From NCBI GenBank assembly GCA_041493035.1, contig JBGPYB010000054.1:1-26966 (forward strand): DNA of 26,966 bases. Direction: 5' to 3'. Origin of the DNA: JBGPYB01 sp041493035. GTDB lineage: Bacteria; Acidobacteriota; Vicinamibacteria; Fen-336. The notes beneath the pieces are model-generated. The model did no database searches. It saw nothing but the letters and a program-made list of their open reading frames with translations, and had not been told where the DNA came from. The position numbers were made by a program, and so were the translations under genes. Below, in pieces: positions 7,980-15,911 of this stretch; position 1 is the first letter of the stretch, and the number at the start of each line of letters is the position of its first letter.

Positions 7980-8907
7980 CGCTTCCTCCCCGCACGGCGT
8001 CGTCGTCGTGGACAAGCCGGCAGGGCCGACCTCCCACGACGTCGTGGATCGTGTTCGGCGGGCTCTTGGCGTTCGCCGTGTGGGTCACACGGGCACCCTC
8101 GACCCGTTCGCCACGGGTGTCCTGGCCGTCTGTGTCGGAAAGGCGACTCGCCTCGCGCGTTTCCTCGGCGGTGGCGTCAAGGAGTACCGCGCCACGGTTC
8201 GCCTCGGCTTCGCGACGGTCACCGACGACGCAACCGGACCACCGCTCGGTCCCGCGCGCTCCGTGACCATCGAAGAGGCTGCCGTGCACGCGGCGTGCGC
8301 CTCCTTGGTCGGCGAGTTGCACCAGATCCCGCCCGCCTACTCGGCCAAGCATGTGGGCGGGCGCCGCCTCCACGAGATGGCGCGGGCGGGGGTCGCCGTC
8401 GAGCGTAGTGCTTCAGCCGTGACCGTGCATGCGATCGGCGTGATCTCGATCTCGCGCGACCGGCTGGAGTTGGACGTCCGTTGCTCTACCGGAACGTACG
8501 TTCGAGCCCTGGCGAGAGACCTCGGCGAGGCTCTCGGAGTGGGGGGACACCTGGAAGCGCTGCGCCGAACGCGCACCGGTGCATTCGACCTCGCCGCAGC
8601 GGTGTCGTGGGAGGAGATTCCTGGGCTCCGTTCCGACCGACTCATCCCGATGAGCCGCCTCCTCGACGACATGCCGGCCGTGACGGTCAGCGCCGATGGT
8701 GTCGCGGCGCTCCGCCATGGGCGGGCGCTCGGCCGAGGTCACGTCCTGTCGGGCTTCCCTGACGGGAACCCGCCCGAACGTGTTCGCGTCCTGGGAAGCG
8801 ACGGAGAGTCGCTTCTCGCCTTGGCCGTTCCCCGCGGCTTTGGGGCCGGCCCACCGGGTGTTGCGATGGACCCGGCGTTGCACCCGGACCTGGTTCTCCT
8901 CGATTGA
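7957..8907 (+). CDS. truB: tRNA pseudouridine-55 synthase TruB
   Basis: TruB converts U55 in the T-loop of tRNAs to pseudouridine. The 316-residue protein has HGVVVVDKPAGPTSHDVV at the start and GHTGTLDPFATGVL with catalytic D49. It also has the KEYRATVRLGFAT strand and QIPPAYSAKHVGGRRLHEMAR, the substrate-binding segment, then a TGTYVRALARDLGE motif and a C-terminal extension. Two in-frame ATGs, 7957 and 7966, are possible and neither has a strong Shine-Dalgarno; both overlap the end of rbfA, so translation is probably coupled. With the later start the catalytic Asp would be residue 46. Confidence 0.95.
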   Translation: MSPMASPSASSPHGVVVVDKPAGPTSHDVVDRVRRALGVRRVGHTGTLDPFATGVLAVCVGKATRLARFLGGGVKEYRATVRLGFATVTDDATGPPLGPARSVTIEEAAVHAACASLVGELHQIPPAYSAKHVGGRRLHEMARAGVAVERSASAVTVHAIGVISISRDRLELDVRCSTGTYVRALARDLGEALGVGGHLEALRRTRTGAFDLAAAVSWEEIPGLRSDRLIPMSRLLDDMPAVTVSADGVAALRHGRALGRGHVLSGFPDGNPPERVRVLGSDGESLLALAVPRGFGAGPPGVAMDPALHPDLVLLD

Positions 8908-8977
8908 CGTCCGCGGCTGTTCATGACCTCTCCGCGCAAGGGGCATCCGTCGGCGGGAGTCCAAGGGATAGAGCTAC

Positions 8978-9006
8978 TTGCAGCCATTCTATCGGTGTGC
9001 TAGGAT
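8978..9006 (+). promoter_or_regulatory. Candidate promoter for rpsO-pnp
   Basis: TTGCAG at 8978-8983 and TAGGAT at 9001-9006 are separated by 17 nt in the 139-nt truB-rpsO gap, giving a leader of about 33 nt before the GTG. The spacing is ideal and the -10 matches four of six consensus bases. It would uncouple rpsO-pnp from upstream genes, as is common for this pair. Confidence 0.5.
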
Positions 9007-9046
9007 CCCCCGTTCATTTGGTCTGCGTCTTGAGGAGGTGAGGCGG

Positions 9047-9316
9047 GTGACTCTCAGCAAAGTGGAAAAGACGAAGGTCATCACGGGCTACCGGACCCAC
9101 GAGTCCGATACGGGATCACCCGAGGTCCAGATTGCCATCCTGAGCGAGCGGATCGGCTATCTGACGGAGCATTTCAAGACCCACGCGAAGGACCATCATT
9201 CCCGCCGCGGTCTCATGATGTTGGTCGGCCAGCGGCGCCGCCTGCTCGACTACCTGAAGGGCAAGCACTTGAAGCGTTACCGCGGTCTCATCGAGAAGCT
9301 TGGGATTCGGAAGTAG
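9047..9316 (+). CDS. rpsO: 30S ribosomal protein S15
   Basis: S15 is a primary binder of the 16S rRNA central domain and contacts the large subunit. The product is 89 residues, the usual family length. It carries DTGSPEVQIA, the HAKDHHSRRGLM segment and GQRRRLLDYLK, all hallmarks of S15. The GTG at 9047 is chosen because a full AGGAGGT Shine-Dalgarno (9033-9039) stands seven bases before it; another in-frame GTG at 9038 overlaps that site. The gene lies directly ahead of pnp, the widespread rpsO-pnp arrangement. Confidence 0.97.
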   Translation: MTLSKVEKTKVITGYRTHESDTGSPEVQIAILSERIGYLTEHFKTHAKDHHSRRGLMMLVGQRRRLLDYLKGKHLKRYRGLIEKLGIRK

Positions 9317-9319
9317 GGC

Positions 9320-9337
9320 CGCGGGGATCCTCCCGCG
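9320..9337 (+). terminator. Stem-loop immediately after rpsO
   Basis: CGCGGG and CCCGCG arms around a six-base loop begin 4 nt after the rpsO stop. There is no U-tract. It may be an attenuator, a 3'-end barrier to exonucleases or a processing site between rpsO and pnp, rather than a full terminator. Confidence 0.4.
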
Positions 9338-9461
9338 CGCCCATCGTTCGTCGTCAGTCGAGAGCGTCATCCCCCGAGTCGTTCGCCGGCGTTTGCACTC
9401 AGCCCTCATCCGCACTCATTTTTCTGCTGCGGACGCCGCCGAGGGGTCGGGCACGGTCGCG

Positions 9462-9491
9462 CTCTCCCATGCGAGGCCCTCATAGGGAGAG
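9462..9491 (+). promoter_or_regulatory. Inverted repeat in the pnp 5' leader
   Basis: CTCTCCC (9462-9468) and GGGAGAG (9485-9491) can form a 7-bp stem 22 nt ahead of the pnp start, leaving the GGAG ribosome site at 9504-9507 free. In Escherichia coli pnp is autoregulated through a leader stem-loop cut by RNase III. A similar role here is inferred from position only. Confidence 0.4.
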
Positions 9492-9513
9492 TCTCGAGGA
9501 AGCGGAGAAGAGA

Positions 9514-11760
9514 ATGCAGCGCGTAGAGATGCCGCTCGGCCGTCACACCCTGTCGATCGAGACGGGCCGAATGGCCAAGCAGGCCGATGGATCGGTGCTC
9601 GTCCGGTTGGGGGACACCGTCGTCCTCGCCACCGCCTGTGCCCAGAAGGAGCCGCGGGCCGGTATCGACTTCCTCCCCTTGACCGTGGACTATCGCGAGA
9701 ACACCTACGCGGCGGGGAAGATCCCGGGGGGCTTCTTCAAGCGCGAAGGGCGCCCCAACGAGAAGGAAATCCTGACCTCGCGGATGATCGACCGTCCGCT
9801 GCGCCCCCTCTTTCCCAAGGGATACGCCTGCGAGACCCAGGTTGTCGGCCTTCTTCTCTCGGCCGACCTCGAGAACGACTCCGACACCCTCGCGATCACC
9901 GGGGCCTCGACGGCCCTCTTCATCTCCGACATCCCGTTCGATAGCCCCGTCGCGGCGGTTCGGGTCGGGTACTGGGACGGGCAGTGCGTGGTGAACCCCA
10001 CCTCGGCGGAGTTCCGCACCAAGAGCAAGCTGAACCTCCTCGTGGCCGGAACCGCCGACGCGATCGTGATGGTGGAGTCGGGGGCCCAGGAGATCTCAGA
10101 GACGGAGATGGTCCGCGCCCTCACCGAGGGCCACGCGGTCATCAAGCAGATCATCCAGCTCCAGCACGACCTGAGGTCACAGGTCGGCAAGCCGAAGCGA
10201 ACCGTCACGAAGAAAGTGGTCGATCCGGCCCTCAAGGCCGAGATCGAGGGCGCACTCGGCGAGCCCCTCTACCAGGCGATGCGCGTCACCGGGAAGCTGG
10301 AGTGCTACGCGAAGATGAAGCAGGTCCGAGACGGCTACGTGGCGTCGATCCCCGAGGACCAGCCCGAGAAGCGGGCCGCCGTCCCCGCGGTCTACGACGG
10401 CCTGAGGGAGAAAATCCTTCGCCAGGAGATCCTGGGGAACGGGCGCCGCCTCGACGGTCGCGCCTTCGACCAGATCCGGCCGATCACCTGCGAGGTGGGC
10501 GTGCTGCCCCGGACTCATGGCTCCGCCCTCTTCACTCGCGGTGAGACGCAGGCCCTCGTCACCGTGACCCTCGGGACGAGCGAGGACTCCCAGATCATCG
10601 ACACCGTCCAGGAGCCCGACCACAAGAAGCGCTTCATGCTCCACTACAACTTCCCTCCCTTCTCGGTGGGAGAGGTGAAGTTCCTGCGCGGCCCCGGTCG
10701 TCGCGAGATCGGCCACGGAGCCCTAGCGGAGCGGTCGCTGCGCGAGATGCTGCCGAGCGAGGACGAATTCCCGTACACCGTGCGCATCGTGTCGGACATC
10801 CTCGAATCGAACGGGTCGTCGTCGATGGCCTCGATCTGCGGTGGCACGCTGGCGCTCATGGACGCCGGCGCGCCCCTCAAGAGCCCCGTCGCGGGCGTGG
10901 CCATGGGCCTCGTCAAGGAGGGGGACCGCTGGGCCGTCCTCTCCGACATCGCGGGTGAGGAGGACCATTACGGCGACATGGACTTCAAGGTGGCCGGCAC
11001 CCGCGAGGGGATCACCGCGCTCCAGATGGACATCAAGATCGGCGGCATCACTGCCGAGATCATGGCCCAGGCCCTCGAGCAGGCCCGGCAGGGGCGGCTC
11101 TTCATCCTGGACCGGATGGCGGAGTCCCTCGCCGCGCCGCGAACGAGCATCAGCGCCTACGCGCCGCGCATCCTGACGATCCGGGTGCCGGTCGACAAGA
11201 TCCGCGACATCATCGGGCCAGGTGGCAAGATGATCCGCTCGATCGTAGAGCGCACGGGCTGCAAGATCGACGTCGAGGACGACGGGCGCGTGTCGATCGC
11301 CTCGATCGACGAAAGCGCGGCTCGAAAAGCCATCGCCATCATCGAGGAACTCACCGCGACCGCCGAGCTGAACAAGACGTACCTCGGCAAGGTGGTCCGG
11401 ATCGTCGAGTTTGGCGCGTTCGTCGAGATCCTTCCGGGCACCGACGGTTTGCTGCACATCTCCGAGATGGCTCACCACCACGTGAAGGACGTCCGGGATG
11501 AGGTGAAGGAAGGGGACCAGGTGCTGGTCAAGGTGGTCAACATCGACCCCTCGGGGAAGATCCGTCTTTCTCGCAAGGCCCTGCTGGCCGAAGCCGAGGG
11601 GGGCGCTCCTCCGGCCGGGGGCTCCGGTGGTTCGGGGTCGGGTGGACCTGGCCCTTCGGGTGGTGGCCACCACGACCGTCCGCGGGAGCATCGCGGCGAG
11701 CACCGCGGGGACCGCGGCCGGCGCGATTCCGGGCGAGGCGATCGCCCCCGCCCGCGCTAG
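9514..11760 (+). CDS. pnp: Polyribonucleotide nucleotidyltransferase (PNPase)
   Basis: PNPase degrades RNA 3' to 5' by phosphorolysis and can add tails in reverse. The order is RNase PH-like domain 1, helical linker, RNase PH-like domain 2, KH (about 555-620, GPGGK loop), S1 (about 625-700) and a Gly/His/Arg-rich tail to residue 748. In the second core, EDHYGDMDFK keeps D484, D490 and K492, the equivalents of E. coli D486, D492 and K494, so catalysis should be intact. The ATG at 9514 is chosen for its GGAG at 9504-9507; an in-frame ATG at 9469 lies inside the leader hairpin. The basic Gly-rich tail may bind RNA or partners. Its stop nearly abuts the next gene. Confidence 0.97.
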   Translation: MQRVEMPLGRHTLSIETGRMAKQADGSVLVRLGDTVVLATACAQKEPRAGIDFLPLTVDYRENTYAAGKIPGGFFKREGRPNEKEILTSRMIDRPLRPLFPKGYACETQVVGLLLSADLENDSDTLAITGASTALFISDIPFDSPVAAVRVGYWDGQCVVNPTSAEFRTKSKLNLLVAGTADAIVMVESGAQEISETEMVRALTEGHAVIKQIIQLQHDLRSQVGKPKRTVTKKVVDPALKAEIEGALGEPLYQAMRVTGKLECYAKMKQVRDGYVASIPEDQPEKRAAVPAVYDGLREKILRQEILGNGRRLDGRAFDQIRPITCEVGVLPRTHGSALFTRGETQALVTVTLGTSEDSQIIDTVQEPDHKKRFMLHYNFPPFSVGEVKFLRGPGRREIGHGALAERSLREMLPSEDEFPYTVRIVSDILESNGSSSMASICGGTLALMDAGAPLKSPVAGVAMGLVKEGDRWAVLSDIAGEEDHYGDMDFKVAGTREGITALQMDIKIGGITAEIMAQALEQARQGRLFILDRMAESLAAPRTSISAYAPRILTIRVPVDKIRDIIGPGGKMIRSIVERTGCKIDVEDDGRVSIASIDESAARKAIAIIEELTATAELNKTYLGKVVRIVEFGAFVEILPGTDGLLHISEMAHHHVKDVRDEVKEGDQVLVKVVNIDPSGKIRLSRKALLAEAEGGAPPAGGSGGSGSGGPGPSGGGHHDRPREHRGEHRGDRGRRDSGRGDRPRPR

Positions 11761-11770
11761 GAACGCCCCG

Positions 11771-12103
11771 TTGAGCCGGACTCTTGCCGTCGCGAGCGTT
11801 GCCTGTCTTCTGGCGGCCAGCCTCGCGACGGCGCAGGAGCGGCTCAAGGTCGAGGCCTCGAAAGGGGGCTTCAAGCCCAAGGTCGTGACCCTTCGGAAGG
11901 GAGAAACCCTCCGGCTCGTGCTCACGACCGCTGACGAGGAACATTGCTTCGCCGTCGACGCCCTCCGCATCGAGAAGCGGATCGTGCCCGGCAAGGCCAC
12001 CGAGGTCGATCTGACCGCCGAGAAGGCCGGATCGCTGCCCTTCTACTGCTGCCTCGAGCCCAGCCGCGAGGCGCTTCGAGGTCGTATCATCGTCACGGAA
12101 TAG
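11771..12103 (+). CDS. Secreted cupredoxin-fold protein with incomplete copper site
   Basis: A 110-residue product with an N-terminal signal peptide (about residues 1-22, ending ATAQ) and one cupredoxin-like beta domain. The start is a TTG at 11771 with AGGAA seven bases before it, 10 nt after pnp; a longer in-frame start inside pnp is unlikely. Family members usually bind copper through His, Cys, His and Met. Here H58 (EEHCF) and C93-C94 (FYCC) are present. However, the Cys-loop reads C-L-E-P-S-R-E-A-L-R-G, with S98 in place of the second His and L102 in place of Met. It may bind metal differently, be a degenerate electron carrier, or have a structural role. No oxidase genes are adjacent. 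Confidence 0.78.
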   Translation: MSRTLAVASVACLLAASLATAQERLKVEASKGGFKPKVVTLRKGETLRLVLTTADEEHCFAVDALRIEKRIVPGKATEVDLTAEKAGSLPFYCCLEPSREALRGRIIVTE

Positions 12104-12142
12104 TCGCGGTACCCGCTGCTCCTCGCCGCGAGTTACGTACGG

Positions 12143-12172
12143 TTGCGCGCCGCGCTCCTCTTGAGCTAAGGT
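12143..12172 (+). promoter_or_regulatory. Candidate promoter for the LysM/lipoprotein pair
   Basis: TTGCGC at 12143-12148 and TAAGGT at 12167-12172 are 18 nt apart, in the 94-nt gap before the LysM gene. The start point would lie just ahead of the AGGAG ribosome site. This is motif evidence only. Confidence 0.3.
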
Positions 12173-12197
12173 TCGAGGCGAAGGAAGGAGCGCTCCC

Positions 12198-12461
12198 ATG
12201 GCCAACGATCAGGACAAGAAAAGCGACGACGACATGCCGGACTTCTCCGACGTGCAGAGTGGCGCGTCCTCGACGGCTCCGGCCGCGGAGGTCTATGAGA
12301 CCTACGTGGTGAAGCCCGGCGACAGCCTCTCCAAGATCGCCAAGCATGCGTACGGCGACGCCAACGCCTGGAAGAGGATCTTCGACGCCAACACCGATAT
12401 CCTGAAGGATCCCAACAAGATCTTTCCAGGCCAGAAGCTGAAGGTCCCGCAGAAGAACTGA
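12198..12461 (+). CDS. Small LysM domain protein
   Basis: An 87-residue protein with an acidic, Ser/Ala-rich N-terminal half (1-35) and one C-terminal LysM domain (about 36-85; YVVKPGDSLSKIAKHAYGD, then IFDANTDILKDPNKIFPGQKLKVP). LysM modules bind N-acetylglucosamine polymers such as peptidoglycan. No signal peptide is seen, so like the cytoplasmic or periplasm-associated single-LysM proteins (YgaU/Kbp type) its location is open; it lacks the BON domain of Kbp. A clear AGGAG site at 12186-12190 supports the ATG. It is 28 nt upstream of a probable lipoprotein gene, so the two are probably cotranscribed. Confidence 0.88.
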   Translation: MANDQDKKSDDDMPDFSDVQSGASSTAPAAEVYETYVVKPGDSLSKIAKHAYGDANAWKRIFDANTDILKDPNKIFPGQKLKVPQKN

Positions 12462-12489
12462 ACGACAACGTCTGTCGAAGGAGAGAGTC

Positions 12490-12945
12490 ATGAGACGAAT
12501 CGCCGCGACGCTGCTGCCGCTTCTGCTGACCGGAAGCCTGGCCTGCAAGAAGGCCGAACCCCCTCCGCCGCCCCCGGTCACTGAGCCGCCCACAACGGCG
12601 CCGGCCCCTGTGAGCGTTTCGGCCGTCACCCTCGGGAACGCCATCGGCGCCGACAAGAAGGTGGCCGCCGCTTTGGAGTCCTTCGGGGTCAAGGACACGA
12701 TCTACGCCTCGGTGGAAACCGCCGGCACGGGTCACGCGAAACTGCGGGCGCTCTGGTCGTTCGTCAAGGGGGAGAAGACAGCCAAGGTCGACGAGACCAC
12801 CATCGAGTACGACTCCACGGGGCCGGCCACCAACGAATTTCACATCTCAAAGCCCAGCGGCTGGCCGAAGGGGGACTACAAGGTGGAGATCTTCCTCGGC
12901 GAGGGTGGAGGGGTGGCCGCGACGAAGACCTTCAAAGTCAGCTGA
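12490..12945 (+). CDS. Probable lipoprotein with Pro-rich spacer and Ig-like C-terminal domain
   Basis: The 151-residue product begins with a lipoprotein-type signal peptide whose Cys is C19 (TGSLACKK; the -3 position is Ser rather than the usual Leu). A Pro-rich spacer (about 22-42) would project the domain from the membrane. The remainder is a beta-rich domain ending SGWPKGDYKVEIFLGEGGGVAATKTFKV, a pattern of secreted Ig-like modules. GGAGAGA before the ATG supports the start. I do not recognise a characterised family. With the LysM protein just upstream it may form a small envelope-associated unit; that is inference from spacing. Confidence 0.75.
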   Translation: MRRIAATLLPLLLTGSLACKKAEPPPPPPVTEPPTTAPAPVSVSAVTLGNAIGADKKVAAALESFGVKDTIYASVETAGTGHAKLRALWSFVKGEKTAKVDETTIEYDSTGPATNEFHISKPSGWPKGDYKVEIFLGEGGGVAATKTFKVS

Positions 12946-12964
12946 TCCGACGTTGGATCTTGGG

Positions 12965-12988
12965 GCCGGTGCCCTTCGGGCCACCGGC
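12965..12988. terminator. Bidirectional stem-loop between convergent genes
   Basis: GCCGGTG (12965-12971) pairs with CACCGGC (12982-12988). Inside are a C-C mismatch and a CC/GG pair closed by a TTCG tetraloop, the exceptionally stable cUUCGg type. It fills the 44-nt gap between the lipoprotein stop and the hybrid kinase stop. There is no U-tract on the plus strand, so it may act with Rho or as a 3'-end stabiliser. Confidence 0.55.
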
Positions 12989-12989
12989 T

Positions 12990-15791
12990 CTAACCCCTCT
13001 CGTCGAGCAGGTCCTGGAGCTTGTGGAGTAGCGCGTCGAGAGTGAAGGGCTTGCCAAGGAAGGCGAAGCCGGCATCCAGTACGCCGCGGCGAAGCACGGC
13101 GTCGTCGGTGTACCCCGACATGTAGAGAACCTTGAGGCTAGGGAGGACGGCTCCGATCTGCTCGGCCGCCTCGCGGCCCGTCATTCCCGGCATCACCAGG
13201 TCGGTCACCATCAGATCGATCCGGCCTCGGAATTCGTCGGCGATCTGCAAGGCCTCGGCTCCGTCGCGAGCGGAGAGCACGATGTAGCCGTTGGCCTCTA
13301 GGCCTTCGCGGAGGAACTCCCGAAGCATGTCCTCGTCCTCCACGAGAAGGATGCGGGCATTACCTCGCCGTGGGGGGAGCGCTTGCGGTGGCTGTGTCGC
13401 GACGCCTTCCGGGCCCTCCACCTGGGGAAGGTAGATGCGGAACGTCGTTCCGACGCCAAGCTCGCTGTCGACCCAGATGTAGCCGTCGCTCTGCTTGATG
13501 ATTCCGTACACCGTGGAGAGGCCGAGGCCTGTCCCCTTGCCCGCCTCCTTCGTCGTGAAGAAAGGCTCGAAGATGTGGGCGCGGGTCTCGGCGTTCATGC
13601 CTTGGCCCGTGTCGCTGACGATGAGAGCGACGTAGCGGCCCGGCTCCGCACCCGCGTGGCTTGCCGCGTAGGCGGCGTCGAGGTCGGCGTTCGCGGTACC
13701 GATGGTCAAACGGCCCCCCTCAGGCATCGCGTCACGGGCGTTGACAGCCAGATTGACGACGACCTGCTCGACTTGACCGGGGTCTGCTCGAACGCGGCCG
13801 ATGTCTGCAGAGAGGGTCGTCACCAGGTCCACGTCCTCGCCGATCAGCCGTCGGAGCATCTGTTCGGTGTCGGCGATCACAGTGTTCAGGCTCAGCACCT
13901 TCGGCTGCAGGACCTGCTTACGGCTGAAAGCGAGGAGCTGGCGTGTGAGGCCCACAGCTCGGTCCGCGGCCCTCAGGATCTGGTCGACCTTGGGGCGGAG
14001 AGGGTCCTCGGCCGGGAGCTTTCGGAGGACCATCTCACCATAGCCGGAGATGACCCCCAGGATGTTGTTGAAGTCGTGGGCAACACCTCCGGCCAGGCGC
14101 CCGACGGCCTCCATCTTCTGAGCCTGGTGGAGCTGCTGCTCGAGACGGATCTCGTTCGTGACGTCGCGCTTGACGGCCACGTAGTTGGCCACGCGGCCAG
14201 AGGTGTCGAAGACGGGGGAGATCGTGGCCTCTTCTTCGAAGAGGCTGCCGTCTCTGCGCTTGTTGACGACGCGACCGGTCCAGGCCGCTCCGGCGGTGAG
14301 TGTCATCCACATCTGCCGGTAGAAGGTTTCATCATGCTGCCCGCTCTTGAGGAACCGCGGATTCTGTCCGATGGCTTCTTCCCGGGAATACTCGGACACA
14401 CGCTCGAAGGCCGGGTTCACATACACGATAGTCCCATCGGGATCCGTGATCACGACGGCGTCGGTCGCTTGCTCGACGGCTCGGGCCAGGCGGGCGTCCT
14501 CCTCCTGCGTCCGCAGGCGATCCGTCACGTCGAGGTGGCACCCGATCATCCGATAGGCCGTGCCGTCGGGATTCCTGAAGATCTGGGCGCGGGCCAGCAT
14601 CGAGCGGTAGGAGCCGTCCTTGTGACGCAGGCGGAAGGTGAGCTCGTACTCGGGTCGCGGGTGTTCGATGTCGGCCTGGAGGATGGCGAGGGTGGACTCG
14701 CGATCTTCGGGGTGGAGTCGGGACGCCCACTCCTCGAAGCGGGGTTCGATCTCGTGGTCCTCGTAGCCGAGTTGCGCCTTCGACCTCGCGGACCAGTAGA
14801 CCTCGCCCGTCCCAAGGTTCCAGTCCCACAGGCCCACGTTCGCGGACTTGAGCGCGAGCTCTAGCCGGTCCCGGTTCTTCTTCGCGTCAGCCTCGGCGCG
14901 AATGCGCTCCGTCAGGTCGGCTGCCAGGACCAGGCGGGCGCCTCGGCCCCCGAACTGTATCCCGTTGGAGGTGATTTCCACGTCGATCACGGCTCCGTCC
15001 TTCTTGCGGTGCCGCCAGAGGCTTGACCCCGCGTATGGCGGACGCGGAGCCTTGAGGTACTCGAGCAAGATAGGCAAGTCCTCCGGCGAGTGCAGGTCCG
15101 GCACTCTCAAGGCGAGGAATTCCTCGCGGGAGTAGCCGTACTGGTCAATCGTGGCCTGGTTCACCGCAACGAAGACCAGCGTCTCGGTGTCGTAGACCAG
15201 GAGGGGAACGGGATGGCTCTCGAAGAGCCCGCGGTAGAGATCCGCGCTGTCGCGGAGCGCGTGGGCCGCTCGGTCCCTCTCGATGGCGATTCTTGCGACG
15301 TGGGTCGCGCTGGCGGCCAGAGCCAGTTCGTCGGGCGTCGGAGCCTTGGACACCCGGTAGTAGAAGGCGAAGGTACCGAGGACGGTGCCGTCGGCGATGA
15401 TGGGCGTGGACCAGCACGCGCGGAGGCCGGCCAGGCGCGCCATGTGGCGGAAGTTGCGCCAAGTCGGGTCCGTCTCTATATCCGAGGCGATGACCTGGAC
15501 CCCCAGGTAGGCCGCGGAGCCGCAGGAGCCCACTTCCGGCCCGATCTCGGCACCGTCGATGGCGTCGGTGTACTCCCGCGGCAGGTGAGGCGCCGCCGAG
15601 TGCCGGAGCGTCTTGCCGTCGGCGTCGAGGAGCAGCACCGACCCGAGCATGCCGGGCGCCTGATCCTCGGTGGCGAGCACGAGCGCGTCAAGCACCTCGG
15701 CCAGCGGGGCGCCGACCGCGATCATCTCGAGAACGCGGCTCAGACCCGCCGGGGTCTCCTCGGCCTGTTTCGGCCTGGTGCCTGAGCCCAT
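12990..15791 (-). CDS. Hybrid sensor histidine kinase: GAF-PAS-PAS-PAS-HisKA-HATPase-receiver
   Basis: A 933-residue phosphorelay protein without membrane segments, so probably cytosolic. Domains are GAF (about 15-178), three PAS/PAC units (about 182-298, 310-425, 434-550), HisKA with H572 in GGVAHDFNN, HATPase (about 670-785; N684 in NARDAM, then DTGQGM and GTGLGLS), and a receiver (about 808-925) with D864 in VTDLVMPG. All phosphotransfer residues are present. The GAF region has HLPREYTDAIDG and EVGSCGSAAYLG, typical of GAF domains in such sensors. The ATG at 15791 follows AGGTGG; the frame is open 66 codons further but that part is not domain-like. No response regulator with an output domain lies beside it, so the relay partner is elsewhere. 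Confidence 0.92.
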   Translation of the reverse strand: MGSGTRPKQAEETPAGLSRVLEMIAVGAPLAEVLDALVLATEDQAPGMLGSVLLLDADGKTLRHSAAPHLPREYTDAIDGAEIGPEVGSCGSAAYLGVQVIASDIETDPTWRNFRHMARLAGLRACWSTPIIADGTVLGTFAFYYRVSKAPTPDELALAASATHVARIAIERDRAAHALRDSADLYRGLFESHPVPLLVYDTETLVFVAVNQATIDQYGYSREEFLALRVPDLHSPEDLPILLEYLKAPRPPYAGSSLWRHRKKDGAVIDVEITSNGIQFGGRGARLVLAADLTERIRAEADAKKNRDRLELALKSANVGLWDWNLGTGEVYWSARSKAQLGYEDHEIEPRFEEWASRLHPEDRESTLAILQADIEHPRPEYELTFRLRHKDGSYRSMLARAQIFRNPDGTAYRMIGCHLDVTDRLRTQEEDARLARAVEQATDAVVITDPDGTIVYVNPAFERVSEYSREEAIGQNPRFLKSGQHDETFYRQMWMTLTAGAAWTGRVVNKRRDGSLFEEEATISPVFDTSGRVANYVAVKRDVTNEIRLEQQLHQAQKMEAVGRLAGGVAHDFNNILGVISGYGEMVLRKLPAEDPLRPKVDQILRAADRAVGLTRQLLAFSRKQVLQPKVLSLNTVIADTEQMLRRLIGEDVDLVTTLSADIGRVRADPGQVEQVVVNLAVNARDAMPEGGRLTIGTANADLDAAYAASHAGAEPGRYVALIVSDTGQGMNAETRAHIFEPFFTTKEAGKGTGLGLSTVYGIIKQSDGYIWVDSELGVGTTFRIYLPQVEGPEGVATQPPQALPPRRGNARILLVEDEDMLREFLREGLEANGYIVLSARDGAEALQIADEFRGRIDLMVTDLVMPGMTGREAAEQIGAVLPSLKVLYMSGYTDDAVLRRGVLDAGFAFLGKPFTLDALLHKLQDLLDERG

Positions 15792-15896
15792 GACGCCACC
15801 TCGCACTGACCCGACCGGCCGCGCCGGCTTGGGCCATGATAGAGCTATTTCCCGCGGAGACGCCACACCGGGAACGGGCCGGTCGATGCCATGGCG

Positions 15897-15902
15897 TAGA
15901 AT
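15897..15902 (+). promoter_or_regulatory. TAGAAT -10-like hexamer ahead of the ferredoxin fragment
   Basis: TAGAAT stands nine bases before the GTG at 15912, the same hexamer and distance as at the Ser/Thr kinase gene. No good -35 is visible at 16-18 nt. This suggests the original gene was transcribed without a leader. Confidence 0.3.
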
Positions 15903-15911
15903 GCCGGCGGC

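Noticed and set aside
10723..12000. 425-codon minus-strand open frame opposite pnp
   Set aside because: Antisense to conserved PNPase domains; composition typical of an antisense frame.
13383..14864. 493-codon plus-strand open frame opposite the hybrid kinase
   Set aside because: Overlaps the conserved kinase and PAS domains on the other strand; no motif seen.
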